In this document: positions 47,530-59,911 of the stretch, one piece after another | How positions within the stretch are numbered: position 1 is the first letter of the stretch | Layout: each line of letters opens with the position of its first letter | Assembly: GCF_050003625.1 (NCBI RefSeq) | Contig: NC_134398.1 | Span: forward strand, 69,200,891-69,264,890 | Length of the DNA: 64,000 nucleotides | Reading direction: 5' to 3' | DNA from: Haematobia irritans | Lineage: Eukaryota; Arthropoda; Insecta; Diptera; Muscidae | The notes under the pieces: model-generated | The model's database searches: none | Told to the model about the DNA's origin: nothing | The model's input: the letters and a program-made list of their open reading frames with translations, nothing else | Program-made: the position numbers and the translations under genes

Positions 47530-47750
47530 TGAGTACCTTTATTAATAAACCGCGAAAAGAGAATGAAAAATTGGTAAATGAGATCTGTGTCCTAATTTTA
47601 ATTTTATTGGTCCTAGATGTAAAGCTAGATAGGTCGCTAAAAAAATTATTTATTTTAAAGAAGCCGTATATTTGGTTCGGAATCAATACCAAAATCCTTA
47701 AGGGAAGGTCAAAATCTTTGGATCCAAGTAAACTTTTTTTTTGAGTGTGA

Positions 47751-48016
47751 TGTATATAACATCCACATTGCCCCCGACCTAGAATTTAAAATTTCTTACT
47801 AGCCACCTGACTTGGTATATTAACTCACCTATAAATTCCTCCAAAAAGTTCCACTTTCGAACTGGTCCAAATTTGGACAAAAATATCGTATTCACAATAT
47901 GGATATTTTGTGATAAAGTTTTGGAGAACAAAAATGTTATGTTTTTGTGTATAAGTAAAACAATTCTCATCCGTTAAATATAAGCATACTCGATGTGTAT
48001 GTCAAACGAGTTTCAG
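47751..48016. other. GNBP3 downstream intergenic stretch
   Basis: Nothing recognised between the M3 element and the 3' end of GNBP3. Confidence 0.5.
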
Positions 48017-48022
48017 TTTATT
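48017..48022 (-). terminator. polyadenylation signal overlapping the GNBP3 stop codon
   Basis: On the minus strand the last codons run GTG-TAA-TAAAC, so the AATAAA hexamer shares bases with the stop. If it is the one used, the 3' UTR would be only about 20-40 bases. A later signal could be used instead. Confidence 0.4.
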
Positions 48023-49475
48023 ACACAGAAAATATTTTAATATAATCTATTTGGAAAGCACAGGTATTTAACCAATTTTCATTGTCCCGATAGGAATTGC
48101 GAAATTTAAGCTTCGCTCGAGGATCTTTGTTGCGCCATGGTTTTTCGTCGGACCACATAATATCAGGGAAATCGTTAAAACCTCCCACACCGAGTCCAAC
48201 AGTTAATGAGAATTCCTTATCGAAAGGAGCCCATTTAGAACCTAATTGCAGAAGGTCTCGATTTGGAAGATAGTGTTCATTCAATTGAAGATTACGGAAA
48301 GCTTGCTCTTCACTGGGTATTTGGAAACGACAGTATTCCTTGTTGTTGATCGAAAATGTAATGAGGTCCGGCATCCAAAGCATTTGATACATATGAAATT
48401 CTTCCGACAAACGATCATTGGTTGTTCTATTTACACATAAATGGAACGAATGCCAAGGTTCATATGAATTTAGTAAAAGGCCTGATAGAACATCCTGTTC
48501 GTGACCATTATCTCTTGTCTGGGCAATACGGATTTGTCCAGAACGATATTCCATCTCACCATAGGTGGGATTCGAGGGCTCCAACCAAATTTGGGGAAAA
48601 ATCCACATACCTCGAGGCATTTTAGCTCGCACCTCAACTAATCCATATTTGAATGAGAATTTTCCTTTTGTTGAAAACTGTGCCGAAATCACTGGAGGGA
48701 CTATATTAAATCCCTGGGGAGTTATGGAACATTCATCGTTGTCTTGACTACCAGTACAAGTGGGTCCCAATGAGAAGGGTTGTTTTGTAGTCTTTTTCGC
48801 AAAATGTTTATCAAACCGTTTGGGTTTAATGGTCACCATTCCTTGACTCACATTCAAGACATCGTCAACATCGTTTAGGTATACACAAAATTCATAGTTA
48901 GGTGATTGCGGGATGCGTCTTTCCACAGTCCATTTCGAATTTTCTAGGTAATTTCCATTGAAGTTTTCTTCGAAGACTAATTGTCCTGTACAACGCACGG
49001 GAGCTCCGTTTACTATCGTTGATGAGCTAGAGCATGAGTTAGGTGGCGAGTTGTTCCTTACGTGGTGACTATCGCCTTCATCACCTGATGGGGAAGTTGT
49101 ATTGGCATATTCTTCCACAACAAAGATACCGTCATCTTCCCTGTAGCCCAGACCATTATAGATGACATAGGTCCAGTAGTAAAGAGTATCCCCTAGTTTA
49201 AGTTTTGTGACACGATCTCGAAATGTCCAACGTCCATTTTTCGGTTTGACTATATCACGAGCCCATGCTCCTGCTTCTAGTCCATCCATTTCCTCATTTA
49301 GTTTGCCATGAAAAGCAAAAAGTGTTATACCCTCCTCATGTGGTATTGAAACTTGAAACCCCTTGGGATAGAAAATTTCTATTTTTGCGGTTGGCACTTC
49401 ATAGCATTGGATTAGAGCGGCTGATAACACGCTCAGCGCAATGAGTAATCTTAAATGCACACTCACTTCGATCAT
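48021..49475 (-). CDS. GNBP3: beta-1,3-glucan-binding protein, GNBP3 type
   Basis: Secreted pattern-recognition protein; in Drosophila GNBP3 binds fungal beta-1,3-glucan in haemolymph and starts the protease cascade leading to Toll. The single frame could start at 49505, but the Met at 49473-49475 is followed at once by a good signal peptide ([20 protein letters not shown]), so I use it: 484 residues. Numbering from 49505: CBM39 glucan-binding domain about 36-132 ([38 protein letters not shown]), a Ser/Asn-rich linker 133-165, and a GH16-like domain 170-494. The ExDxxE catalytic motif is replaced by Q324, R326 and Q329 (SGQIRIAQ), so it should bind, not cut, glucan. Length matches fly GNBPs. 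Intronless here. Flanked by transposons on both sides. Confidence 0.95.
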   Translation of the reverse strand: MIEVSVHLRLLIALSVLSAALIQCYEVPTAKIEIFYPKGFQVSIPHEEGITLFAFHGKLNEEMDGLEAGAWARDIVKPKNGRWTFRDRVTKLKLGDTLYYWTYVIYNGLGYREDDGIFVVEEYANTTSPSGDEGDSHHVRNNSPPNSCSSSSTIVNGAPVRCTGQLVFEENFNGNYLENSKWTVERRIPQSPNYEFCVYLNDVDDVLNVSQGMVTIKPKRFDKHFAKKTTKQPFSLGPTCTGSQDNDECSITPQGFNIVPPVISAQFSTKGKFSFKYGLVEVRAKMPRGMWIFPQIWLEPSNPTYGEMEYRSGQIRIAQTRDNGHEQDVLSGLLLNSYEPWHSFHLCVNRTTNDRLSEEFHMYQMLWMPDLITFSINNKEYCRFQIPSEEQAFRNLQLNEHYLPNRDLLQLGSKWAPFDKEFSLTVGLGVGGFNDFPDIMWSDEKPWRNKDPRAKLKFRNSYRDNENWLNTCAFQIDYIKIFSV

Positions 49476-49548
49476 CTTAATTGCGTACCCATACGCCTTT
49501 GTCAATAGCTCTCGTTAGAATACTGGCTATTGCTCATTGAGTTTGGAA

Positions 49549-49554
49549 TTTATA
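49549..49554 (-). promoter_or_regulatory. TATA box of GNBP3
   Basis: TATAAA on the minus strand, 74 bp upstream of the chosen ATG. An initiator-like CCAGT lies about 30 bp downstream of it (around 49524), which would give a 5' UTR of about 50 bases and would make the alternative start at 49505 very close to the cap. Confidence 0.55.
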
Positions 49555-49779
49555 AAAATCTGGTTTCCATAGGTTTATCGATTTGTGTTTGCCACAAACC
49601 GGGGGTTTTTGCAATAAATGATAAAAACGTGGATAAATATTTCACCACAAGTTAGGGAATACACAGAAAAAATATGGCTCGCAAATATTAATATATTTCT
49701 AAGTACGATTCAATGTATTTATAATTTCGGAAATTATTAACTAAATTTTGTTCAAAATGTTTTACAAACGAAAATGGTA
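49555..49779. promoter_or_regulatory. GNBP3 upstream region
   Basis: About 225 bp separate the TATA box from the TPE insertion at 49780, so the proximal promoter must lie here. GGGGGTTTTT near 49600 is one base from a Rel/Dif-like site, too weak to call alone. Confidence 0.3.
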
Positions 49780-50437
49780 CACAGACGAAAAAGACTTTTT
49801 TTCATATGTTTGGGTATAAACATTATATGTTTGGAACTCAAATTTTTAAACACAATATTTTTGAGTGCAAACATATAATGTTCATAAACTAGCATAATAT
49901 GTTTGAGACATATATATTAATATGTAGAACATATTGTTTGGGACATAAAATGTTTGTAAATATAATATGCTTGGATGCAAACATATATTAATTTAGAAAT
50001 AGTCCATAAACATATATGTGTTTACATAGAGAGACAAAGTGTATGCTGGAAGTATAATAATGAAAGTAACCAATTGGCGCATTACAAATATATATACACA
50101 AAGAAAATTTCATTAAATATAGGAAAAATACTATGTGTGAATATAAACAACTATAAATTTACATATTATGAGTAAAAATATATATGTTGTGATATAAGAC
50201 TTCGCCAAAAATTGTATATGTTTAAGTAAAATATTAAAATGAGTATTCGGAGAGAAAATTCATTCGGAACCAAGATAAAAGATATTTGAAAAAATGAGTT
50301 TTGTTTATCATTTTCGCATTACGGGCACAATTTTTTTGTTTCGTCAAAACAAATCGGAACGTAGGACGAGTAAGTCAAAATATTCAAACAAAGGTAATTA
50401 AAGGGATCTTCATAAAAACTAACGCAAGGGCACTATA

Positions 50438-51045
50438 CACTGAACAAAAAGCATGTCCGGTTCCAAAGATTGTGTCTCCACTTTAACAATTTTGATATTG
50501 ATTCCGAACCAAAGGAGCGGAGAATACAAGTAAGGATGCTTTTAAGACACAATTCTCTTTTAAATGGGGTTTTGTGTACTTGACTCTACGAAGCACATTT
50601 CAATTTTTCGCTTTTTCAGCTTTTTTTCATATGCTATAAAATGTCCGTTAAAAACGAGACTTCCAGTAGAAATTATGCTATGTTTCAAGTAAAAAATGTA
50701 TTTAAAATAAAGTATTGCAAAACATATCCTATTTTTTAATGATTTTTTGTAGTCAAGATGCAAAAATGCAACAAATTTAAAGACAGTTTCATTAATTTTA
50801 ATGAAGTTTTCTGAATTATTAAAGTCAAGTTGACCTTAGTCCAAAAATTTGTTCTTTCATGTTATGATACCCATTTTTAAGTCAAATCACTTAATTATAA
50901 CGACAACACGACTTCATTGAAAGTATCGACCTTTGAACATGGAAAAAACTTTATATTAGAGAAATGCGTCTTCTAAGCTAAGCAAAAGTTGTATTCTTAT
51001 TTTAAGGACATGAACTCTTTGGCCTCACGACAATATTTTTCAGTG
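50438..51045 (+). mobile_element. CACTG-ended MITE, family M1, copy 2
   Basis: CACTGAACAAAAAGCATGTC at 50438 to CAATATTTTTCAGTG at 51045. The flanks GGGCACTATA and CACTCTTTTTAGAG correspond to the uninterrupted GGGCACTATACTCTTTTTAG of TPE copies B and C, so the insertion site is known. Target duplication TA, now TA/CA. Confidence 0.85.
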
Positions 51046-51549
51046 CACTCTTTTTAGAGTTGTGAAAGTAAAATGAAAACAGGGCGAAACAGTGAAAAAT
51101 TAAACAGTAAAATCTATAAAAACAAAGATTAGTTCCTCTTTATTAATCCATCAAATCCAAGAGGATTTGACGGATTTTTTCGAAAATAAAAGCGGACATT
51201 GAGTTCGAGTTTTGCCGCTAAAATTATTTCTCATTTTTAGCGGCAAAACCAGAATAACATTACAACTTTTTCCGGTAAATTGTATTATAACATGGTGGGG
51301 AAATATCCAAAGCAACAATTGAATAAGTTTATTTTCTTTAAAAGAAATAATTAAAGAAAAGTAAAAGGGTAAACATGGTCATTTTAACGCGATAATACCA
51401 ATTTATACCGGCCTTAAGAATTAAATTAAGTACAAAATTTTTCGATAATAAATATTCATATTTAATTGTGTTAGTAAATTAATGGTGTTACATGCTAGCA
51501 AACAATTGTTCACACCAAAATAAATTTATGTGCTGTTGTAAAATTACTG

Positions 51550-52448
51550 CACGCAAAGAAAAAAACGTTTGGAAAACGTGTACCGAAAACGTTTTTCTTT
51601 TGTTAGAGTTTTTTGAATTGCTTCCAAAATTTTAAACGTTTATCACCAAAAAAATTCGTTTGTTACAAAATTTTTATTTTTTCAATAAAAAAAGTTATTT
51701 TTGAAACAACAACACAGTCCATTTCGTTTATATCAAACACTGTTCTTTTCTCACTTTAGGTCTTTAATAAGACACATTTTACAGTTCAAAATTTAATATA
51801 CTACAATGGAATGTTGAACATTTTTTCGGAATCTTCCGAACATATCTGGAATATATGTAAAAAAAAAACAAAAAAAAAACTTTGGTCGAAGCAGGGATCG
51901 AACCCACGACCCTTGGCATGCAAGTCGGACGTAGCAACCACTGCACCACGGTGACAAACTAAATGTTTGTTTCTGTTAAATAAACTTTGTTTATTCGGTT
52001 CGTGGGCGCCGCAAGCTATGCTATATAAATATAACTTATATGGATATTTATCTATTGATGACCATAACAGGTACATAGGCCAGTGGTTAGTATGTTGGCT
52101 TACAAAGTGCATGGTCCGCGGTTCGATTCTCCGTCCAGGCGAAAGGTAAAAAAAAATTTTAAAAATTTATAAAATCGTATAATTTTTTCTACATTGTTGG
52201 TATTACAGGAAAAGCATCGTGGATGTGAGAAAGATGTGAGGGAAAATGCAATTAGCAAGAAAACAATGTTTTTTTTTTTGAGTTTGTCCTTATGAAATTG
52301 TTTTTACATCCTGGAAAAGAATAAACGTTTATCACAAAAAGTATATACTTTTCTCCCAAATACACTTCCTTACAGCGAAAAGCAAATGAGAAACGAACTT
52401 TGTTTGTCTAAAATTTCGTTTGGGAGGAAAGAATTATTTTTTTGCGTG
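51550..52448 (+). mobile_element. element G, copy 2
   Basis: CACGCAAAGAAAAAAACGTT at 51550 to TTTTTTTGCGTG at 52448, TG on both sides. Very close to 46613-47529. Carries the tRNA-like pair. Confidence 0.8.
51884..52140. other. divergent tRNA-like pair in element G copy 2
   Basis: Minus module 51884-51955 and plus module 52070-52140, 114 bases between, with the same spacer core as at 46955-47211. The plus A box has one change (ATAGGCCAGTGG). Confidence 0.7.
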
Positions 52449-52915
52449 TGTTTAGAATTTAAATATAATGTACTTTTAAATGGTTATCGTTAACCTTAGG
52501 ATTCGATTGAAAAATATTTGTATATACTCGAATTCACGTTCTTCTTTTGTAAGAGTTTTTGAATTTCTTCGAAAATTTTAAACTTGTGTACAAAAACCTT
52601 TATTTGTTACACAATTTTTATTTTTGCAATAAAAAAATAATATTTGATTTGAACTCAGTCCATTTCGTTTATATCAAGCATTTTTCTTTTCTGACTTTAA
52701 GTCTTTTATAAAACACACTTTACAATTTCGTAATAAAAATTTAATATAATAGTATGTAATGCTGAACACCTTTTCGGGAACTTCCGAACGAATCTGGAAT
52801 ATATGTTAAAAAATATATTTAAAAAAAAACAAGTGTATATATTTAAAAAAACAAGTGGATTGCGTAGAAACTTCTACGAAAGACTGTCATCCACAATCGA
52901 AATACTTGGGTTGTG

Positions 52916-54340
52916 CACCCAGAAAAAAGTGCCTTCGAAACTAAAGGGAAAAATTTTCATCAATATAGTTTATCCATTAAGGTAAATTTTTGTGAAAAAT
53001 AATAAAATTTACTCGTTTCAGTAAAAAAATCCTAAACTGGAAGCAGTTAGGAATAGTTCATAAACTAGAATAGGGCATGGAATTTTACTAATACTGTTTT
53101 CTTCGCTGGGTATAAGAATTTACTACTGAGCAAGAAAATTTTATTCACTGATAACAAAGCATTCGTAAAAATAAACAAAAACCGAACTAAAACCAAGTTT
53201 CTTCAAAATTAGTAAAATTTCTTATAAAATGATAATTGCGACTTCCTTTATAATAGAAAGTTTTTCATACATACGAACAACACTTGACATAGAAAAATAT
53301 TTTAGTTCATTCGTACTAAGAAGTATGCAATCCTTTCAAAACTTAAGGAAACACACTTGTTAGAATATAGGAATTTTTCCTAAATTTATATTGTCTACCT
53401 GTAATCGATACCTGTCATCGTAATCGATGTGTTTGCGCGTGGGTGTAATCGATATATTTGCGCGTCGGTTGTTTTTTTAGTTGGAATCGCGTTGTTTTGG
53501 TATACGGAGAGATTGTTAAAAAATAATATGGTAAAATAATATAATAAATAACAAATAAAATATATAAAATATTTGTTATTTTAAATTAGTGAGAAAAATT
53601 TTCGTTTTTTTAAATAAATCTATCAATGTTCGTGATAGTGTATAAAGAAAGAAAACACCAGCAGAATAACAACCCTTTCATTTGTCTTCATTTTGGAATC
53701 TTCAATTATCAGGTAATATTCAGTGACGCTAACCTTTTGCAACAAAAATGTTTTATGATTTTTTATATTTGTAGGTATTGAAATTGTAAAAGGAGGACAA
53801 AATCGTTAGGCAGCAACTTATTAAAAGTGAAAAGTACAAGAAGAAGAAAAAGTGCGTTTTACAGTTGATAATATCACACGGAAATTGGAAATAGTGGAAT
53901 AATAAACTAATATTTCAAAGAGATTCGATGCTGTTGATTCTTAATAAATATATTCAATATATTAATAAAACATGTCTTTTATTGAAGATAAAATTGCTTA
54001 TAGAAATAAATAAAATTGTATTTAAAAACGAAGGTAAGCAGTTCTAATTATGAAGTAAAAGTTTTACCACAAATGTGTAAGATTTGTCGAAATGAATGAA
54101 AAAATTTCAATAAAATCATTCCATATATGAATTCAAATTAGTTAAATTTTTTCATTCTGTAGTATAGTGGTATATAAATATAGGAAAATGTTAACTAATA
54201 TATGGAATGCATTATTCCTAATTTCTACGAAAATCACATCGTTCAAACAAATAAAAATGTCTTTGGCGCTATACGAAGTTCAACTTTCTTCACAATGAGT
54301 TCATTTTAACTTAAAGAAGGGGTCACTTTTTTCTGGGTGT
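52916..54340. mobile_element. CACCCAG-ended element (1425 bp)
   Basis: CACCCAGAAAAAAGTGCC at 52916 and reversed CACCCAGAAAAAAGTGACC at 54340, flanked by TG on both sides, inserted in GGGTTGTG-GTATC of the array. No long frame. Bases 53400-53480 hold TAATCGATGTGTTTGCGCG-type repeats. The right end (GCGCTATACGAAGTTCAAC) is shared with 35100-35196. Confidence 0.85.
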
Positions 54341-54403
54341 GGTATCTTAAAACTTCTTAACATCGTTTTCTAAATTGTGAGTTAGTCCATACGTGGTATA
54401 TAT

Positions 54404-54986
54404 TAGAGGTGTGCACGTGACACGAAATAGTCGTGACTCACGCGTGAGTCGTGAGTCACGCTCATGGCAACGGCGTGAGTGTGCGTGAGCGTGATTAACA
54501 AACCAAAATGTCGTGCGTCAGCGTGGGTCACGAAAATATTATCTTCGTGAGTGTGCGTGAGTAAAGATTTACGCTCACGAAAATAATCCTGCTCACCAAC
54601 ATAAAACGCTTAAGAGTTAAATTAATTTACAATTTTAGTGACACATGGGATGTTAAGAGTGTAATAACGCTCTCGATTTTAATAATGCTCATGTTTTCAG
54701 ACGCGTCGCTAAGGTAAATTATTCAAAAAATTGTTCGTGAGTCACGACATTTTTCGTGAGTCACGATATTTTTCGTGAGTCACTGTATTTTTCGTGAGTC
54801 ACGGTATTTTTCGTGAGTTACGACATTTTCGTGCGTAAGTGTGCGTGAATACAAATTTTCTTTTCGTGAGTGTGCGTGAGCGTGAGTCCTACCAAACAAT
54901 ATCGTGCGTGAGTGTGCGTGAGTAAGATTTTTCCGTCGTGAGTGTGCGTGAGCGTGAGTAAAATATTACTCACGTGTACACCTCTA
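54404..54986. mobile_element. hAT-like MITE made of CGTGAGT repeats (583 bp)
   Basis: Inverted ends TAGAGGTGTGCACGTGA and TAGAGGTGTACACGTGA (16 of 17). Target duplication GTATATAT (54396-54403) and GTATATCT (54987-54994), 8 bp as for hAT elements. The inside is largely GTGAGTCACG and GTGAGTGTGCGTGAGCGTGA repeats. Non-coding. Confidence 0.85.
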
Positions 54987-55009
54987 GTATATCTTAGACA
55001 AAAAAGTTA

Positions 55010-56817
55010 CACCCTCAAAAAAAATCGCTTCTTTAACATATGTTCCAAACATATTTTGCAGGAAGCACATATATTATTGGATACTGCCGAAACATTAATA
55101 TGTTTATTTTATGTGAACATATTATATATTTGGAAGCATTTTGAGCCCAAAAATATTATATGCTTGGAAGAATTTTTCCCAAAGACGATTATGCTCATTG
55201 CCTAACATAGTCGTAATTTTCACTTCCACGAAATATTTTGGTTCTTGACACCTTTTTCTGTAATACAAATAATGTTGAAGAAATTATTCATTTTTATAAA
55301 TTTTTTAAATTTTACCTTTCGCCTGCACGGAGAATCGAACCAAGGACCATACAGTTTGTAAGCCAACACACTATCCACTGGGCTACGTAGCTGTTATGGT
55401 CACCAGCAGATAATTATCGTTATAAGTTACATTTATATAGCATAGTTTGCAGCGCCCACGAGCCCATGCAAACATAACATTATTTAACAGAAACATACAT
55501 TTGTTTGCCACGTGGAGCAGTGGTTAGCATGTCTGCCTTGCATGCAAAGGGTCGTGGGTTCAATCCCTGCTCCGACCGAACACTTTTTTTTTTTTAAATT
55601 TACACATTTATATTTATACTATATTAAATTTTTATAATGAAACTTCGAAATGTGGGTTATTAAAGATTTATAGCCAGTAACAGTGCTTGATATAAACGAA
55701 ATTGACTGATTTTTTGATAAAATATTATTTTTTTTATTGCAAAAATAACAATTTTGTAACAAAAAACTGTTTTTGGAAGGAATTCAAAATTTAAAATTTG
55801 GAAGGAAATTAAAAAACTCTAACAAAAGAAGAACGTGGAGTCGAGTATAAACATACATAAATAATTTTATAATATAAACATAAATTTATTTAGGCGTGAA
55901 CAGTTTTTTACTAGCATTTAACACCATCGCTCTGAAATGTCTTTTATTTTTCTTTAATAATTCATTTTAAAGAAAATAAACTTTTTAAATTATTTTAGCT
56001 GGAAAACTCGAACTTAATGCCCGCTTTTATATTTGAAGGTGTCCGTCAACTCCTCGTGGACTACTTATTAATAAAGAGGAACTAAACTTTGTTTTTATAC
56101 ATTTTACTGTGTAATTTTTCAATATTTTCTCCTTATTTCATTTTACTGTCCCAACTCTAAAAAGAGTATAGTACCCTTTCGTTATTTTTATGAAGACCCC
56201 TGATTTCTTTTAACGAACCAAGAAAAAAATTGTGCCCGTAATGCCAAAATGATAAACAAAACACATGTCCACACATACATAAAATGCTGCTCTCAAGGCG
56301 AAAACATATGCTGTTTGTTTTTCAAATGTCTATTCTCTTGGTTGCGAATGTGCATTCTCTTTATTCAAATTAAATAATATTTAGACTTAAGCATATCAAA
56401 TTTTTGGCCTTATCATAAAACAGTTTTCCGAAACAACATAAAGGCGGTTTCACAGAAATTGTTCTCTTTTGATTCTTTCGCTGTGTTATGTTGATATCTT
56501 TTGTCAACTCTCCGGGTTTCCACCTCCATTTCTTTCTCTATACTCTCTCTGTCGCTTTGAATAAAATATCACAACATATGTATGTTTAGTCGAAATTTGT
56601 AAATTTATATATATTTGCATTCACACATATGATTTTTATGAAACATTCATGTCCCAAACATAATATATTCTAACATATTATCACAGATGTCCCAAACATT
56701 TAGTGTTAGTTTAGGAACATTACATGTTTGCACTTAAATATATTGTGTTTTAAAATTGTGCCCGAAACACATTTTGTTTATATCGGAACATATGAAAAAC
56801 ATATTTTTCTAAGAGTG
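55010..56817 (-). mobile_element. TPE element copy D (1808 bp)
   Basis: CACCCTCAAAAAAAATCGCT at 55010 to TTTTTCTAAGAGTG at 56817, TA on both sides. It interrupts the array between AAAAAGT-TA and TA-GTTGTC. Reverse orientation relative to copies A-C. Confidence 0.85.
55321..55577. other. divergent tRNA-like pair in TPE copy D
   Basis: Minus module 55321-55392 and plus module 55507-55577 (GCCACGTGGAGCAGTGGTTA, GGGTTCAATCCC), 114 bases between. The order is reversed because the element is inverted. Spacer contains the reverse of CTATATAAAT and CGTGGGCGCTGCAAACTATG. Confidence 0.75.
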
Positions 56818-57989
56818 TATGTATAGTTGTCTACAAATAATTACGAGTCGATATGGACTTTTTGCACGGTACGTAGAGAGCCAGAATTGAAATATGGGGG
56901 TCGCTTATATGGGGACTATATACAATTATGAACTTGATATGGACCAATTTTTGTGTGATTGGAAATCGCTTTATCTGAGGGATATATGTAACTATAGACC
57001 GATATGGCATGGTTGTTAACGACCATATACTAGCACAATGTACCAAATTTCAACTGACTCGGATGAAATTTGCTCCCCAAGAGGCTCCAAAACCAAATCT
57101 CGGGATCGGTTTAGATGGGGCAATATATGATTATGGATTGATATGGACCACTTTTGGCATGGTTGTTAAATATCATATACTATCACCACGTACCAAATTT
57201 CAAGCAGATCGGATGAATTTTGCTTCTCCTAAAGGCACCGGAGGTCAAATCTGGGGATCGGTTTATATGGGAGCTATATATAATTATGGACTGATAGGAA
57301 CCAATTCCTGCATGGTCAAATCTGGGGATCGGTTTATATGGGGGCTATATATAATTATGGACCGATGTGGACCAATTTTTGCGTGGTTGTTAGAGACCAT
57401 ATTATAACACCATGTACCAAATTTCAGCCGGATCGGATGAAATTTGCTTCTCTTAGAGGCCTCGAAAGCCAAATCGGGTGATCGGTTTATATGGGGGCTA
57501 TATATAATTAAGGACCGATGTGGACCAATTTTTGCATGGTTGTTAGAGACCGTATACTGACACCATGTACCAAATTTCAGCCGGATCGGATGAAATTTGC
57601 TTCTCTTAGAGGCCTCGCAAGCCAAATCGGAGGATCGGTTTATATGGGGGCTATATATAATTATGGACCGATTTGGACCAATTTTTGCATGGTTGTTAGA
57701 GGCCATATACTAACACCATGTACCAAATTTCAGCCGGACCAATATGGCCCATTTGCAATTCCATCCGACCTACATCAATAACAACTACTTGTGCCAAGTT
57801 TCAAGTCGATAGCTTGTTTCGTTCGGAAGTTAGCGTGATTTCAACAGACGGACGGACGGACATGCTCAGATCGACTCAGAATTTCACCACGACCCAGAAT
57901 ATATATACTTTATGGGGTCTTAGAGCAATATTTCGATGTGTTACAAACGGAATGACAAAGTTAATATACCCCCCGTCCTATGGTGGAGG

Positions 57990-58746
57990 GTATAAAAAAA
58001 TGGTGTTGGTCGAAGCAGGAATCGAACCCAGGACCCTGTCACGCAAGGCGGACGACCAACCACTGCTTCACGCTGCCAACAAATGTATGTTTAACAATAT
58101 TATGTTGTTAAACAATGTTATGTTTGCATCGGCTCGTGGGCGCCGCAAGCTATGCTATATAAATATAACTTATAACGATAATTATCTCTTGATGACCATA
58201 GCAGCTACGTAGCCCAGTGGTTAGTGTGCTGGCTTACAAACTGTGTGGTCCGCGGTTCGAATCCCTGTCCGGCAAAAGGTAAAATTGAAAAAAAAAATAT
58301 AAAATTTAATAATTTCTTCTACAATGTTTGTATTACAGAAAAAGGTGCTAAGAACTAAAAAAACTTATGGAAGTGGAAAAAAATGTGAGGCAATATACAA
58401 TTAGGCAGAAAAAAAAATTTTTGAGCACAATATTCTTTGGGAGAAAATTCTTCTCAGCATATAATATTTTTGGGTCCAAAATGCCTCCAAACATATTATA
58501 TGTTCACATAATAACATATAGTTTTTTGGGAGACAACATTATTGAATTTGGATGGAAAAATACAAAATGTTTGGAACTTAGACTACCCAAACATATTATA
58601 ATGTTTAGACCAATATGCTTTCAAACATATTATATACTGGAAGAAATAAAACATATAAATGTGTGGGCAATACCCAAAAATGTATATGCTTGAAGCAAAA
58701 TATGTTTGGGAGTATATGTTACAGAAGCGATTTTTTTTTGAGGGTG
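57990..58746 (+). mobile_element. TPE element copy H, 5' part missing
   Basis: Joined directly to the end of array copy 4. Ends TTTTTTTTTGAGGGTG at 58746 with TA after it. Contains the tRNA-like pair and the CCAAACATATTATA-rich tail of TPE. Confidence 0.75.
58008..58273. other. divergent tRNA-like pair in TPE copy H, with mini-intron downstream
   Basis: Minus module 58008-58078 and plus module 58203-58273 (GTAGCCCAGTGGTTAGTGTG, GGTTCGAATCCC with a consensus B box). Spacer 124 bases, longer than elsewhere by a TATTATGTTGTTAAACA duplication. A 60-base GT...AG segment follows (58279-58338). Confidence 0.7.
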
Positions 58747-59020
58747 TAACTCGATGTGATTATAGAAATATATTGAAGCTTCCTCCAACCGAGAAAATAT
58801 TTACTAACAGATATTATGATGTTTTTTTTCAATTAATTTAATGTTACAAATGTCAATTAGTTTTTTTCTTAAATCGTACCCCAAAAAATATTCTTCATTC
58901 ACAAAGGACATTTTATTTTTTGTTTTGAAGAAAAGTAAACTAAACTTTTTGTGGCAAACGTTTACGTTTTGCAGGATGTCAAAATAAATTAATAAAGACT
59001 ATCTCTTTTTTTTTTTAGGG
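58747..59020. other. no gene seen
   Basis: Short AT-rich gap between TPE copy H and the SINE. Confidence 0.5.
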
Positions 59021-59366
59021 AGCCACCGTGGTGCAATGGTTAGCATGCCCGCCTTGCATACACAAGGTCGTGGGTTCGATTCCTGCTACGACCGAACACC
59101 AACAAGTTTTTCAGCGGTGGATTATCCCACCTCAGTAATGCTGGTGACATTTCTGAGGGTTTCAAAGCTTCTCTAAGTGGTTTCACTGGAATGTGGAACG
59201 CCGTTCGGACTCGGCTATAAAAAGGAGGTCCCTTGTCATTGAGCTTAACATGGAATCGGGCAGCACTCAGTGATAAGAGAGAAGTTCACCACTGTGGTAT
59301 CACAATGGACTGAATAGTCTAAGTGAGCCTGATACATCGGGCTGCCACATAACCTAACCTAACCTA
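59021..59366 (+). mobile_element. tRNA-derived SINE, copy 3
   Basis: A complete SINE: A box GTGGTGCAATGGTTAGCATG, B box GGTCGTGGGTTCGATTCC, body GGAACGCCGTTCGGACTCGG, tail AACCTAACCTAACCTA. CTATCTCTTTTTT occurs before and after it, a 13-bp target duplication fitting LINE-driven insertion. Confidence 0.9.
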
Positions 59367-59894
<528 letters not shown>

Positions 59895-59911
59895 GAAATT
59901 ACTTTTAATAT

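Larger units (their letters stand above)
46169..47750 (+). mobile_element. M3-type element split by element G
   Basis: Left part 46169-46612 (TATTTACGTGATATTAAAGA, TACGCAACCTAAATTTTAGG) and right part 47530-47750, ending TTTTTTTTGAGTGTG, match the element at 36499. The middle is element G. Confidence 0.6.
49780..52815 (+). mobile_element. TPE element copy F with two nested elements, 3' end lost
   Basis: CACAGACGAAAAAGAC at 49780, TA before it. TPE text continues to 50437, is split by M1 (50438-51045) and by element G copy 2 (51550-52448), and ends near 52815 in TTTAAAAAAAAACAAGTG-like sequence. It lies just upstream of GNBP3. Confidence 0.65.
52857..57989 (-). repeat. 150-bp tandem array element, copy 4, split by three insertions
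   Basis: Pieces 52857-52915, 54341-54403, 54987-55009 and 56818-57989 line up with copy 3 once the insertions are removed. The first 60 bp of the element are missing. It ends CCCGTCCTATGGTGGAGGGT at about 57989. The frames at 57009-58212 are array artefacts. Confidence 0.88.

Noticed and set aside
49596..49606. NF-kB-like GGGGGTTTTT upstream of GNBP3
   Set aside because: One base off the Rel/Dif consensus and single; not enough without comparison to other flies.
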